This document shows, piece after piece, positions 14,826-23,200 of a DNA stretch of 31,219 nucleotides. A program made the translations under genes and the position numbers. Source of the stretch: CAYQEC01 sp964569015 (lineage in GTDB: Bacteria > Actinomycetota > Acidimicrobiia > Spongiisociales > UBA5794); NCBI GenBank assembly GCA_964569015.1, contig CAZMSN010000019.1:1-31219 (forward strand), in the 5' to 3' direction. Below the pieces are notes generated by a model. The model ran no database searches. It saw only the letters and a list, made by a program, of their open reading frames with translations, and was not told the origin of the DNA. The stretch's first letter is position 1; each line of letters starts with the position of its first letter.

Positions 14826-15571
14826 CCGATGCGGCGAGCCGTCGCTCGTTCCCTCGTTGGCTCGACATCGTTGCGGTGCTCGGGGTGGCGGCAGCGCTCG
14901 GCTTCGCCCTCCTCACCCCCGCCGAGCGTACCCAGGGAACCCCGGCCCGCATGCTCTACCTCCATGTGCCGTCCATCTGGCTCGCCTATGTCGCCTTCGT
15001 CGTGACGCTCGCCGGCAGCGTCGCCTACCTGGCCACGCGGCGGATGCACTGGGACCACCTCGCAGTCTCCTCCGCTGAGATCGGGGTGGTCTTCACCGGC
15101 ATCGCCATCGTCGACGGGATGATCTGGGCCAAGCCGATCTGGGGCGTGTACTGGACGTGGGACGCCCGGCTCACCCTCACCGCCGTCATGTTCTTCGTCT
15201 ACCTCGGTTACCTGGCGCTGCGGCGCACGATCCCGGATCCACCCGCGCGGGCCGGCCGGGCGGCGATCCTGGGCATCGTCGGCGCGTTCCAGATTCCCCT
15301 CGTGCATTTCTCGGTGATGTGGTGGCGCACCCTGCACCAGCCGCCGACGCTGCTGCGCCCCGACGACATGCAGATCGACGGACCGCTGCTGGCGGCACTG
15401 TGGATTGGCGTCGCCGCCTTCACCGTGCTCTATGTCGCCCTGATGCGACACCGGATGGAGCTGGCCCGCATCGAACTCGTGTCGTACGGCGAGGCGATCG
15501 CCACGGTGGGGCCGGTGGCCGGCGACGCGGTGGCGGCCCCCGAGGTCACGGCGGGAAGGAGCGGCTTGTGA
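14822..15571 (+). CDS. ccmC: Heme handling protein CcmC
   Basis: 249 residues, six membrane segments. CcmC presents heme to CcmE through a tryptophan-rich periplasmic loop. That loop is WGVYWTWDARLT (107-118), the heme-handling WWD signature. The two axial histidines are present: His48 in LYLHVPSIW and His172 in WWRTLHQPP, a constant 12 positions from His60 and His184 of E. coli CcmC. The ATG at 14822 overlaps the ccmB stop. The C-terminal ~35 residues are variable. It ends CTTGTGA, overlapping the ccmD GTG. Confidence 0.95.
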   Translation: MTDAASRRSFPRWLDIVAVLGVAAALGFALLTPAERTQGTPARMLYLHVPSIWLAYVAFVVTLAGSVAYLATRRMHWDHLAVSSAEIGVVFTGIAIVDGMIWAKPIWGVYWTWDARLTLTAVMFFVYLGYLALRRTIPDPPARAGRAAILGIVGAFQIPLVHFSVMWWRTLHQPPTLLRPDDMQIDGPLLAALWIGVAAFTVLYVALMRHRMELARIELVSYGEAIATVGPVAGDAVAAPEVTAGRSGL

Positions 15572-15681
15572 AGTGGGTCATCCTCGGCTACACCGTCACC
15601 TACGGCGCTCTCGCCGGGTACGTGGCGTCGCTCACCGTCCGGCTGCGCAATGCTCGCGGCCGCCTCGCCGAGAAGCTGTGA
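15568..15681 (+). CDS. ccmD: Small membrane protein CcmD
   Basis: 37 residues from the GTG at 15568, with GGAAGGAG upstream inside the ccmC end. One membrane helix (VILGYTVTYGALAGYVASLT) is followed by a basic tail LRNARGRLAEKL, the usual form of CcmD, which helps release holo-CcmE from CcmABC. Sequence conservation is weak in this family; the call rests on size, topology and position between ccmC and ccmE. It overlaps the ccmC stop by four bases. Confidence 0.82.
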   Translation: MKWVILGYTVTYGALAGYVASLTVRLRNARGRLAEKL

Positions 15682-15682
15682 C

Positions 15683-16099
15683 GTGAGGCGCTACACGCCG
15701 TTTGTGCTTCCCGCGGTGCTGATGATCGGCGTGCTCGTCGTGCTGCTCTTCAATCTCACCGGCAACCTCGTCTACTTCAGTACCCCGAGCGAGCTGGTCG
15801 AGCGCACCGACCTACTTACCGATCGGCTCCGCCTCGGGGGCCAGGTCGCCGCCGGGACCGTCGCCGTCGAGGGAGACACGATCCGTTTCACGCTCACCGA
15901 CGGCCACCAGAGCGTGGAGGTCATTCATCAGGGCACCCCGCCGCAGCTGTTCGAAGACGGCGCCGGCGTGGTGGTGGAGGGCACCTGGGACGGCCGGGAG
16001 TTCCACTCCGACACCATGCTCATCAAGCACGACGAGCAGTACCGCACCGAGGACGGCGAGGTGTACGATCGGTCGAAGCACGAGCTCGGCGAACCATGA
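15683..16099 (+). CDS. ccmE: Heme chaperone CcmE
   Basis: 138 residues from the GTG at 15683, one base after the ccmD stop. An N-terminal membrane anchor (PFVLPAVLMIGVLVVLLFNL) is followed by the OB-fold domain on the outer face: LRLGGQVAAGTV, IRFTLTDGHQSVEVIHQGTP and VVVEGTWDGREFHSD. The heme-binding motif is LIKHDEQY, with His116 and Tyr120 corresponding to His130 and Tyr134 of E. coli, so the classical HxxxY version is used rather than the CxxxY variant. It carries heme from CcmABCD to CcmF. Its stop overlaps the ccmF ATG. Confidence 0.95.
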   Translation: MRRYTPFVLPAVLMIGVLVVLLFNLTGNLVYFSTPSELVERTDLLTDRLRLGGQVAAGTVAVEGDTIRFTLTDGHQSVEVIHQGTPPQLFEDGAGVVVEGTWDGREFHSDTMLIKHDEQYRTEDGEVYDRSKHELGEP

Positions 16100-18126
16100 T
16101 CGCCCTCACCGGATACCTGGCGATCGTGGCGGCGGTGGTGGCTTCGGCGTGGCTGGCGGTCGCCGGATTTCGGGCCGCCCGCTCCGACAACGACGAGCGA
16201 TCCATGCGGACGCCCGCCGCTCTGCTCGTGGGCGGCGCTCTCGTCGCCTTCCTGGCGCTCGAGGCCGGGCTGGTGAGCCACGACTTCACGATCGAGTACG
16301 TCGTTGAACACTCGTCGCGATCGACCCCGCTCGTCTTCTTGCTGGCGAGTGCCTGGGCGGCCCTGGAGGGGAGCATCGTGCTCTGGGGCCTGGTGCTGGC
16401 CGGCTTCGCTCTCGCCGTCGCCCGCACCGTTCGGCGTGGTGACCGGCTCGGGGCGGGCGCCCTCGCCGTCATCGGTGTCGTTGCTCTCTTCTGGTTCGGC
16501 ATGATGGCGACGGTCGCCAACCCGTTCCGGGTCTGCACCGAGGTGGCGGGTGACGTGTGCCGGGCGTCGAGCTGGTTTCCGCTCGCCGCGGCCACCGCTC
16601 CGCTCGACGGCCTCGGCGTCAACCCGCTCCTCCAGAACAACATCCTGATGGCGATCCACCCGCCCGTGCTCTACCTGGGGTTCGTCGGCTTCACCGTGCC
16701 GTTCGCCTTCGCCATCTCCGCCCTGGCACGGGGCGAGCAGGGGCACGTCTGGCTGGAGCGCACCCATCGCTGGTCACTCGTCGCCTGGACGTTCCTCACC
16801 CTCGGGATCCTGCTCGGGATGTGGTGGTCGTACACCGTGCTCGGATGGGGCGGCTACTGGTCCTGGGATCCGGTGGAGAACGCCGCCCTCATCCCGTGGC
16901 TCGCAGCCACCGCCTTCATCCACTCGGCGGCGGTGCAGCGCAAGCGCGGCATGCTCCAAGGTTGGAACCTCGTGCTCATCATCTCGACGTTCGCCCTCAC
17001 CATCCTCGGCACCTTCCTCACCCGCTCGGGCACCATCGTCTCCGTCCACTCGTTCACCCAATCCGGGGTCGGCCCTGCGCTGCTCGGCTTCCTCATGCTC
17101 GTCCTGCTCGGCTCCTTCGGCTTGCTCGCCTGGCGGTCCCACCTCGTCGCATCGGCTCGGCGGCTCGATTCTCTGGCCAGCCGGGAAGGGGCACTCCTCC
17201 TCAACAACCTGGTGTTGACCGTGTTCGCCTTCGCGGTGCTGGTCGGGACGTTGTTCCCGATCCTGGCGGAGGCCTTCTCCGGAGCGCGGGTCTCGGTGGG
17301 CAGGCCCTTCTTCGACCGGATCACGCTCCCGCTCGCCCTCGTCCTGCTGCTCGCCATGGGAATCGGGTCGATCACGCCCTGGCGGGTGGCCAGGGCCACA
17401 GTGGTGTGGCCGCGGATCCGGACCCCGTTGCGGACGGCGCTCGTGGTCGGCGCCGCCACCGTGCTCGTCGGGGTCCGCTCCATCCCGGTGGTCGCCGTCG
17501 TGGTGCTGGGCTCTCTCGTCATCGGTGTCGCCGTGCGCCGCCTCTGGGAACAGACGGCCGCGGTGCGCCGCGGCGGGGCGTCAGCCGGCGCGGCCGCCTC
17601 TCGTGTGCTGCGCGGTGATCCCGGCTATTGGGGCGGGCAGATCGCCCATGTCGGGGTGGCGCTGGTGGCGATCGCCGTCGCAGCATCGACCGGCCTCGCC
17701 GCCCGCCACGAGGTGACGCTGACCGAGGGGGAATCGGCGGTGGTGGGCGACTACTGCTTGGAATACCTCGGTGCCACCACCCGCAACGAGCCGCAACGCA
17801 CCGTCACCGGGGCCCGCATCCGGCTCCTGCGCGCCGACTGCGAGCGTGAGATCGTGGTGCTCGAGCCGACCGTCAACGAGTACCGGCGCCCCCCTTCGGT
17901 TGCTTCCCCGGCGGTGCACACCGGCGTCTTCGAGGACACCTTTGTGTCCCTCATAGGGGGCACCACCAGCGAGATCGTGCTCGGCGTGTCTGTCTTCCCA
18001 CTGCAATGGCTGCTGTGGGCGGGGGGCCTCGTCACCGCCGCCGGGGGCGCGTGGGCCTTCCTGGGGCGCAGGGCCCGCAAAGGCCTGGCTCGGAGAGAGC
18101 GGGCTGGGGAGCGCATCCATGTATGA
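16096..18126 (+). CDS. ccmF: Cytochrome c heme lyase subunit CcmF
   Basis: 676 residues with many membrane segments; family members are usually 630-670. With CcmH/CcmI it ligates heme from CcmE to apocytochrome c. The WWD loop is WGGYWSWDPVEN (251-262). Four heme-ligand histidines are present: His188 (NNILMAIHPPVLYLG), His276 (TAFIHSAAVQRKRG), His318 (TIVSVHSFTQSG) and His518 (GGQIAHVGVAL). These correspond to E. coli His173, 261, 303 and 491. The protein should therefore be active. The ATG at 16096 overlaps the ccmE stop by four bases, and the end overlaps the ccmH start by eight. Confidence 0.96.
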   Translation: MIALTGYLAIVAAVVASAWLAVAGFRAARSDNDERSMRTPAALLVGGALVAFLALEAGLVSHDFTIEYVVEHSSRSTPLVFLLASAWAALEGSIVLWGLVLAGFALAVARTVRRGDRLGAGALAVIGVVALFWFGMMATVANPFRVCTEVAGDVCRASSWFPLAAATAPLDGLGVNPLLQNNILMAIHPPVLYLGFVGFTVPFAFAISALARGEQGHVWLERTHRWSLVAWTFLTLGILLGMWWSYTVLGWGGYWSWDPVENAALIPWLAATAFIHSAAVQRKRGMLQGWNLVLIISTFALTILGTFLTRSGTIVSVHSFTQSGVGPALLGFLMLVLLGSFGLLAWRSHLVASARRLDSLASREGALLLNNLVLTVFAFAVLVGTLFPILAEAFSGARVSVGRPFFDRITLPLALVLLLAMGIGSITPWRVARATVVWPRIRTPLRTALVVGAATVLVGVRSIPVVAVVVLGSLVIGVAVRRLWEQTAAVRRGGASAGAAASRVLRGDPGYWGGQIAHVGVALVAIAVAASTGLAARHEVTLTEGESAVVGDYCLEYLGATTRNEPQRTVTGARIRLLRADCEREIVVLEPTVNEYRRPPSVASPAVHTGVFEDTFVSLIGGTTSEIVLGVSVFPLQWLLWAGGLVTAAGGAWAFLGRRARKGLARRERAGERIHV

Positions 18127-18309
18127 GGTGATACGACGCCTGCTCGGCTGGGCGATACCCGTGGCGGCAGTGGTGGTGATGATCGTCGGGCTCTGGCCGG
18201 ACGGCGAAGCGCTCGACCCCGCCGACCGTGTGCAGTCGGTGGCCGCCGGGATCCGCTGCCCGTTCTGTAGCGGTGAGTCACTGGCGGGCTCCACCTCACA
18301 GGTCGCCCG
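18119..18309 (+). CDS. ccmH: CcmH, N-terminal part before assembly gap
   Basis: Begins at the ATG at 18119 inside the end of ccmF. A membrane segment (WAIPVAAVVVMIVGLW) is followed by RVQSVAAGIRCPFCSGESLA, where Cys47 and Cys50 form the RCxxC motif of CcmH/CycL. CcmH is the thioreductase that reduces or binds the apocytochrome CxxCH. The usual three-helix domain after this motif falls in the gap. The frame at 18309 continues open across the 100 N into the CcmI-like region in the same phase. A single CcmH-CcmI fusion or two genes are therefore both possible. Confidence 0.88.
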
Positions 18310-18409
18310 NNNNNNNNNNNNNNNNNNNNNNNNNNNNNNNNNNNNNNNNNNNNNNNNNNNNNNNNNNNNNNNNNNNNNNNNNNNNNNNNNNNNNNNNNNN
18401 NNNNNNNNN
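18310..18409. other. Assembly gap, 100 N
   Basis: Exactly 100 N, a placeholder of unknown true length. It removes the end of ccmH and possibly the start of a separate ccmI. The reading frames on its two sides agree only if the real length is one more than a multiple of three. Confidence 0.95.
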
Positions 18410-19123
18410 CTGGTCGACGTCGACCGGCAGCGCCTCGCCGGGGAGCTGGACGACGTGTGGGCGGAACGGCTGCGCGCCACCTACGCGGACGAGCGGACCG
18501 ATCTCCAGGAGCGCCTTGCCGCCGTCGAGGACGGAGCCGAGGAGACCCCGGGCTGGAGGCGGCGCCGAGTGGCAATCGCTGCCGTGATCGTGGCTATCGC
18601 CGCGGTCGGGATCACCGTCGGCGCCGTCGCCGCCATCGAGGCCCGTAACAGCGGGAGCGAAGATGCCGAGCCCGGCGTCATCGGCGGGCAGGGATTCGAT
18701 TTGGCAGAGGTGACGAACGAGGAACTCGAAGAGGTCGTCGCCCAGTTCCCCAACGGCGTCCCGATGCGCCTGGTTCTTGCCCACCGCTACTTCTACGACG
18801 GCGATTTCGACAAGGCGTTCGAGCACTACATGATCATCCTCGAGGAAGAGCAGCATCCGGAGGCGCTCGCCAACGTCGGCTGGATGACCTTCGTGTCGGG
18901 CCGGGCCGACGTCGCAGCCGATCTCGTGGAACGGAGCCTCGAGATCGATCCCGAGGCGGAGATCTCGCACTGGTACCTCGCCAAGATCCGCTTCGAAGGG
19001 CTCGACGATCCCGCCGGCGCCATCGAGCCGCTCGAGACGCTGCTGAGCTCCGACGACCTTCCCGACGAGGTTCGCACCGAAGCCGAGCGCATGCTGGCGT
19101 CGGCGAGGGAGGAAGCCGAATGA
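18410..19123 (+). CDS. CcmI-like TPR protein (5' end lost in gap)
   Basis: The visible part is 237 residues. It opens with LVDVDRQRLAGELDDVWAER, a charged coiled segment like that preceding the second membrane helix of CcmI. RRRRVAIAAVIVAIAAVGIT is a membrane helix. Then come tetratricopeptide-like helices: MRLVLAHRYFYDGDFDKAFE, EALANVGWMTFVSGRADVAA and LYLAKIRFEGL-type repeats to the end. In System I such a TPR domain binds the C-terminal helix of apocytochrome c and presents it to CcmF/H. It may be fused to the CcmH part before the gap. The TGA overlaps the ccmG ATG. Confidence 0.75.
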   Translation: MVDVDRQRLAGELDDVWAERLRATYADERTDLQERLAAVEDGAEETPGWRRRRVAIAAVIVAIAAVGITVGAVAAIEARNSGSEDAEPGVIGGQGFDLAEVTNEELEEVVAQFPNGVPMRLVLAHRYFYDGDFDKAFEHYMIILEEEQHPEALANVGWMTFVSGRADVAADLVERSLEIDPEAEISHWYLAKIRFEGLDDPAGAIEPLETLLSSDDLPDEVRTEAERMLASAREEAE

Positions 19124-19728
19124 CTCCCGAGCAGACTCGCCGCGGCAGCGTCGTGCTCTGGCTGATCCTCGCCGCCGGGTTGGCGGTGATCGTGCTCGGG
19201 GTCATCTTCGCCGGGAGGCTCGGCTCCGATCCGACACTGACACCGTCTCCGCTGATCGGCGAGCCGATGCCCGACCTCGTCGTTCCGTACCTCGAGTTCA
19301 ACGAGGACCTCCACCTCGCCGACCTCAGGGGAGACATCGTCGTGGTCAACTTCTGGTCTTCGCGATGCCTGAGCTGCCGCGCCGAGCACGAGGCGCTGGT
19401 TGCCGCCGCCGCCGATTTCGCCGAATTCGACGTGTCCTTTGTGGGCGTGCTCTACCAGGACTCGGTCGCCAACGGCCTCGACTTCCTCGCCGAGTCGGGG
19501 CGAGGCGAGCCCTACCTGTATGTCGAGGACGTCGGCTCCCGCACCGCCCTCGAGTTCGGGGTGCTCGGGCTTCCCGAGACGTACTTCGTCGGCCGCACCG
19601 GAACCATCGTCGGCAAGGTGAGCGGCCCGGTGAGCCGAGAGCTGCTCGACGCCACACTCGAGGCCCTGATCCTCGGCCGGGCCATCGACGAACAGATCGT
19701 CACCGACGACGTTGAGGTTGTCGAGTAG
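19120..19728 (+). CDS. ccmG: Thiol-disulfide oxidoreductase CcmG/DsbE (TlpA-like)
   Basis: 202 residues. An N-terminal membrane anchor (VVLWLILAAGLAVIVLGVIF, 11-30) holds a thioredoxin-like domain outside the membrane. The active site is NFWSSRCLSCRAEHEAL with Cys83 and Cys86; the CLSC dipeptide is unusual compared with the CPTC/CVPC of most CcmG and could shift its redox potential. The cis-Pro loop is GLPETYFVGRTGTI. It reduces apocytochrome or CcmH disulfides before heme ligation. It is last of the ccm run, starting on the ATGA overlap with the preceding gene and ending about 40 bp from the convergent ABC-2 permease. Confidence 0.9.
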   Translation: MTPEQTRRGSVVLWLILAAGLAVIVLGVIFAGRLGSDPTLTPSPLIGEPMPDLVVPYLEFNEDLHLADLRGDIVVVNFWSSRCLSCRAEHEALVAAAADFAEFDVSFVGVLYQDSVANGLDFLAESGRGEPYLYVEDVGSRTALEFGVLGLPETYFVGRTGTIVGKVSGPVSRELLDATLEALILGRAIDEQIVTDDVEVVE

Positions 19729-19765
19729 TGCCGGTCAGCCGCCGTCGAAGCACCCGATTCGAGCG

Positions 19766-19790
19766 CCGTCAGCGGGTGAGCACCCGACGG
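19766..19790. terminator. Hairpin between convergent ccm and ABC-2 operons
   Basis: Outer arms CCGTC (19766-19770) and GACGG (19786-19790) enclose GGGTG/CACCC with a two-base loop. It straddles the permease stop codon (19769-19771) and has no T-run. Its position between convergent operons suggests a terminator. Confidence 0.4.
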
Positions 19791-20938
19791 AGCTGCCACG
19801 AGGCGATGGCGTACAGGACCACGGCGTAGGCGAGAAGAATCCCCAGGTAGGGAAGGATGTCCACCAGCCCGCCGCCGTCGAGCACCAGGTTGTCGAATGC
19901 CTCCAAGCCCCAGGCGTGCGGCGTGACATGGGCCACTTTCCACAACCCGGGCGAGAGCCACTTGAACACCTCGAGCGGGACCATGCAGCCGCCGAGGGCG
20001 GCGAGGCCCAGGCCGAAGAGGACCCCCAGGCCGCTCGCCTGCTGGTCATTGTTGAACAGCGCACCCATGAGCATCGCCGCGCCGCTTCCGACGAGGGCGA
20101 AGACGAGCAACACGGCGGCCGCTCCCAGCGGGTCTCCCCAGTCGACGCCGAAGACCAGCCAGGTGCCGAGCATGATGAACAGCCCCTGCACGAGAGCCAC
20201 CGAGTAGCGCCCAAGGCCCTCGCCGATCAGGACCGTGCGGGCCGTGGTGGGCGTCGAGATCATGCGGCGGGCAACTCCGAGGCGCCGCGTCTGGATCAGA
20301 GCGCCTGAGCTGGCGGTCGACGTCAGGAAGATGTAGAGCAGCAGCATGGTGTGGGCGCTCGAATCGAACCGGCCGAGACGCGACAGAGAGAATGCCTCGC
20401 CGGACGCCGTCGTGGTGACTTCGATGGGAGCGAGGTACGGCTCGACCTCGGCGGCGGCGGCCAAGCCTTCGGCGAACGTGCCGACTCCCTCGGCCTCCAC
20501 GAACTGGGCGGCGCGCAGCAGCGAGCCCTGCTGGGTGATCACCGACTCCACGCTGGTGCGGATCGCTCGGGTGTCGTCGATCGAGTCCGTCACGAACTCC
20601 ACGTCGATGGAGCCGCCGGCACTGATGGTCTCCTCGTAGCCGGCCGGGATCACGAGCCCGGCCTCCAGCTCGCCGCGTTCGACGGCCCGCACCAGCGCAT
20701 CGCGGGAATCGAAGACGGCGACACGAACGTCCCCGGACGCGTCGAGGCGGGCGGAGAGGTCGGCGGCCAGCTCGCCCGTGCCTTCCGTGAGGAGCCCGAG
20801 CCGGGGAGTGGAGTCGCCGCCGAAGGAGGCGCCGAGGATGAGGATCATCAGGATCGGGGCGATGAACACCCAGAACACGTTGGAGCGGTCTCGCAGGAAG
20901 CGACGCAGGTTGGTGGCGGCGATGACGAGGCTCTTCAC
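19769..20938 (-). CDS. ABC-2 type exporter permease (second of pair)
   Basis: 389 residues from the ATG at 20938. The topology is that of ABC2_membrane_3 permeases: a cytoplasmic start (NLRRFLRDRSNVFWVFIAP) runs into one membrane helix, then ~150 extracytoplasmic residues, then five or so helices. SSGALIQTRRLGVARRMIST is the coupling region where cytoplasmic helices meet the ATPase. It forms a heterodimeric channel with the upstream permease. The substrate is unknown; relatives export drugs, lipids or sodium. Its ATG overlaps the preceding stop by four bases, so translation is coupled. Confidence 0.88.
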   Translation of the reverse strand: MKSLVIAATNLRRFLRDRSNVFWVFIAPILMILILGASFGGDSTPRLGLLTEGTGELAADLSARLDASGDVRVAVFDSRDALVRAVERGELEAGLVIPAGYEETISAGGSIDVEFVTDSIDDTRAIRTSVESVITQQGSLLRAAQFVEAEGVGTFAEGLAAAAEVEPYLAPIEVTTTASGEAFSLSRLGRFDSSAHTMLLLYIFLTSTASSGALIQTRRLGVARRMISTPTTARTVLIGEGLGRYSVALVQGLFIMLGTWLVFGVDWGDPLGAAAVLLVFALVGSGAAMLMGALFNNDQQASGLGVLFGLGLAALGGCMVPLEVFKWLSPGLWKVAHVTPHAWGLEAFDNLVLDGGGLVDILPYLGILLAYAVVLYAIASWQLRRVLTR

Positions 20939-22131
20939 GGCGCCAGCCCCTTGCGGAGGCGGATCAGGGCAATGCTTCCGGTCGCCAGCGCGAAGGCGAG
21001 CAGCGCCACCACCGCCGGGACGATGTCGGCGAGATTGCCGCCGGCCAGGTCACCGAGGCCCTGCATGAACCAGCCGTGGGGTGTGAGGAAGCGCATCTGG
21101 GCAAGCACGCCGCCGGCCTGCGCGATGGGGAAGAAGGTACCTCCGAGGAATCCGAGCACCATCCCGATGATCCCGGCGAAGTTTCCCGCCTGCTCGGCGG
21201 TCTTGGCGAAGCCGGCCACGATCGCCATGATCCCCATCGCCGCCATGGTGCCAGTCACTATCAGCAGCAGAACCCCGATCGGATTCCCCCAGTCGGCGCC
21301 GAAGAGGAGGGTGGTCGCCACCACCAGGATGCTCATGCTCACCACCCCGAGCACAAAAGCCGTGATCGCCTTTCCGAGGATGATCGAAGTCCGCTTGATG
21401 GGGGCTGCCAGCAGCCGGCTCAAGGTACCGGTGTTGCGCTCGTCGAGCAGCCCGTTGACGCCGAACTGGACGGTGAAGAACAGGAAGAAGATCGCCAGCC
21501 CGGCGGCGTAGAACGTGTTGCCGCTGAGCTGCTTGACGGTGGTCGTCACGTTGGTGATGCCGACGGCCTCGGGGAGGCTCAGAAACCGTGTCCCGGCGTC
21601 TGCGCGGTCGCCCGAGGCGCCGAGGTGCTCGGTGGTGGCCACCGCCAGCCGGGTCGCGTCCAGCTGGCTGGCAAACCCATCGGCGACTGACACCGCCACG
21701 CTCGCCTCGGTGCCGCCCCCTTCGTTAACGATCACTTCCATCGCCGCCGGCCGATCCGATTGCACGACCTCCGAGAACCCCGTCGGGATCACGAAGGCGG
21801 CGTCGGCGCTCTCCTCGCTACCGAAGGGATCGGAAGCCGCTTCGACGAGGGCCGTGGCGGCGTCGACCGAGTCGACCGCGACCACCTCAATGATCCCCGC
21901 CCGCTCCATGCCACCAAGGACCTCGTTGACGAACACCGCCGCAATCGGGCCGCCGTCCTGATCGGCTACCGCGTAGGTGGCGTCGAACTCGAAGTCCTGG
22001 ATCGGGTTGAACACGAAGCTGAAGATGGCGGCCAGTCCCAGCGGGGCGATGATCCCGAGAATGAAGGCCGAGCGGTCGCGGATCCGCTCTCTCATGTCCT
22101 TGGCGGCAATGGTGAAGGCGCTCTTCATCAT
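20935..22131 (-). CDS. ABC-2 type exporter permease (first of pair)
   Basis: 398 residues from the ATG at 22131, which shares its A with the ATPase stop (TGATG); a second ATG follows directly. AAKDMRERIRDRSAFILGII is the amphipathic coupling region, followed by one helix, a ~150-residue outer domain and a C-terminal helix bundle. NGLLDERNTGTLSRLLAAPI is the conserved cytoplasmic loop of this family. The order and architecture match the other permease, though the two are clearly diverged, implying an obligate heterodimer. The substrate cannot be told from sequence. Confidence 0.9.
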   Translation of the reverse strand: MMKSAFTIAAKDMRERIRDRSAFILGIIAPLGLAAIFSFVFNPIQDFEFDATYAVADQDGGPIAAVFVNEVLGGMERAGIIEVVAVDSVDAATALVEAASDPFGSEESADAAFVIPTGFSEVVQSDRPAAMEVIVNEGGGTEASVAVSVADGFASQLDATRLAVATTEHLGASGDRADAGTRFLSLPEAVGITNVTTTVKQLSGNTFYAAGLAIFFLFFTVQFGVNGLLDERNTGTLSRLLAAPIKRTSIILGKAITAFVLGVVSMSILVVATTLLFGADWGNPIGVLLLIVTGTMAAMGIMAIVAGFAKTAEQAGNFAGIIGMVLGFLGGTFFPIAQAGGVLAQMRFLTPHGWFMQGLGDLAGGNLADIVPAVVALLAFALATGSIALIRLRKGLAP

Positions 22132-23069
22132 CAGTCCCGCAGGGCTCTCCCGGTGAAGTGGAGGAAGACCGATTCCAGGTCGGGCTCATCGACATCCACC
22201 CCCGACACGGTCACCCCGGCATCGGCCACCGCGGCGAGGATGCCGGCGAGCCGGCTCGAGGCGTTGTCGACCAGCATGTCGATGCCCCCGTCACGGGCCC
22301 CGGCCTCGTCGATGCCTTCGAGGGCGGTCAGCGCCCTGGTGGCGGGCTCCACCGCCCCCGAGATGGTGAGGCGGACCCGGTCGCGCTGGCCGACCATCCG
22401 CACCAGCTCGGCGCGGGTTCCTTCGGCCATGAGCTGCCCGTGGTCGATGATGCCGACCCGGTCGCAGAGACGCTCGGCTTCCTCCATGTAGTGGGTCGTG
22501 TAGAGCACCGCCATGCCCGCGCCGCTGAGGCGCTCGACGCTCTCGAGGATGGCGTTGCGGCTCTGTGGGTCGACGCCCACCGTCGGCTCGTCGAGGAGGA
22601 GGAGCCGGGGAGTGTGCAGCAGGCCGATGCCGATGTTGAGCCGCCGCTTCATTCCTCCGGAGAACTTGCTCACCCGGTCGTCGGCGCGGTCCACCAGCCC
22701 GGTGGTCTCGAGCACCTCGGCGATCCGGCGCTGCGACTCTTTGCGGGGCATGTCGTACAGCCTGGCGAAGAAGGCCAGGTTCTCGGCCGCCGTCAAGTCG
22801 GGGTAGATGGCGATGTCCTGCGGGACGAGGCCGATACCGCGGCGCACTTCGGTGGTGGAGGAAGTGAGGGGCTCACCGTCGAGCGTGACCTCTCCGGCAT
22901 CCCGTTCGAGCAGGCCGACGACCATCGAGATCGTGGTCGTCTTGCCGGCGCCGTTGGGGCCGAGCAGCCCGTAGGTCTCACCCTCGGCGATGTGGAATCC
23001 CACACCATCCACCGCTACCAGGTCGTCGAACGTCTTGCGCAGGCCCTGGCACTCGAGTACGTGCGTCAT
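22131..23069 (-). CDS. ABC-2 exporter ATPase (NatA/DrrA type)
   Basis: 312 residues from the ATG at 23069, chosen because GGGGGA lies five bases upstream; the ATG at 23075 is nearly equivalent, and the longer frame to 23237 looks non-coding. Walker A is GPNGAGKTT (37-45), the Q-loop is around GLVPQDIAIYPDL, the signature is FSGGMKRR (136-143), Walker B is LLLLDEP (156-162) and the switch His193 is in TTHYMEEAERLCDRV. The ~90-residue C-terminal domain is typical of ABC-2 exporter ATPases. It energises the two permeases that follow. First gene of the operon. Confidence 0.93.
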   Translation of the reverse strand: MTHVLECQGLRKTFDDLVAVDGVGFHIAEGETYGLLGPNGAGKTTTISMVVGLLERDAGEVTLDGEPLTSSTTEVRRGIGLVPQDIAIYPDLTAAENLAFFARLYDMPRKESQRRIAEVLETTGLVDRADDRVSKFSGGMKRRLNIGIGLLHTPRLLLLDEPTVGVDPQSRNAILESVERLSGAGMAVLYTTHYMEEAERLCDRVGIIDHGQLMAEGTRAELVRMVGQRDRVRLTISGAVEPATRALTALEGIDEAGARDGGIDMLVDNASSRLAGILAAVADAGVTVSGVDVDEPDLESVFLHFTGRALRD

Positions 23070-23200
23070 GATCATCCCCCGCCGGCGCCCCGGCCTCGAT
23101 GCGTGGTTCTGTGGCGCGTGCGCCGATCGTAGCCACCAGGCTTTCCCGCGGCACATTGGGCCGGCGCGGGGCGTGGGACCGGGCGCAGCAGGGTCCCCGT

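Noticed and set aside
20351..21511. 386-residue plus-strand frame across the ABC-2 permeases
   Set aside because: Antisense to two permeases with clear topology and coupled starts.
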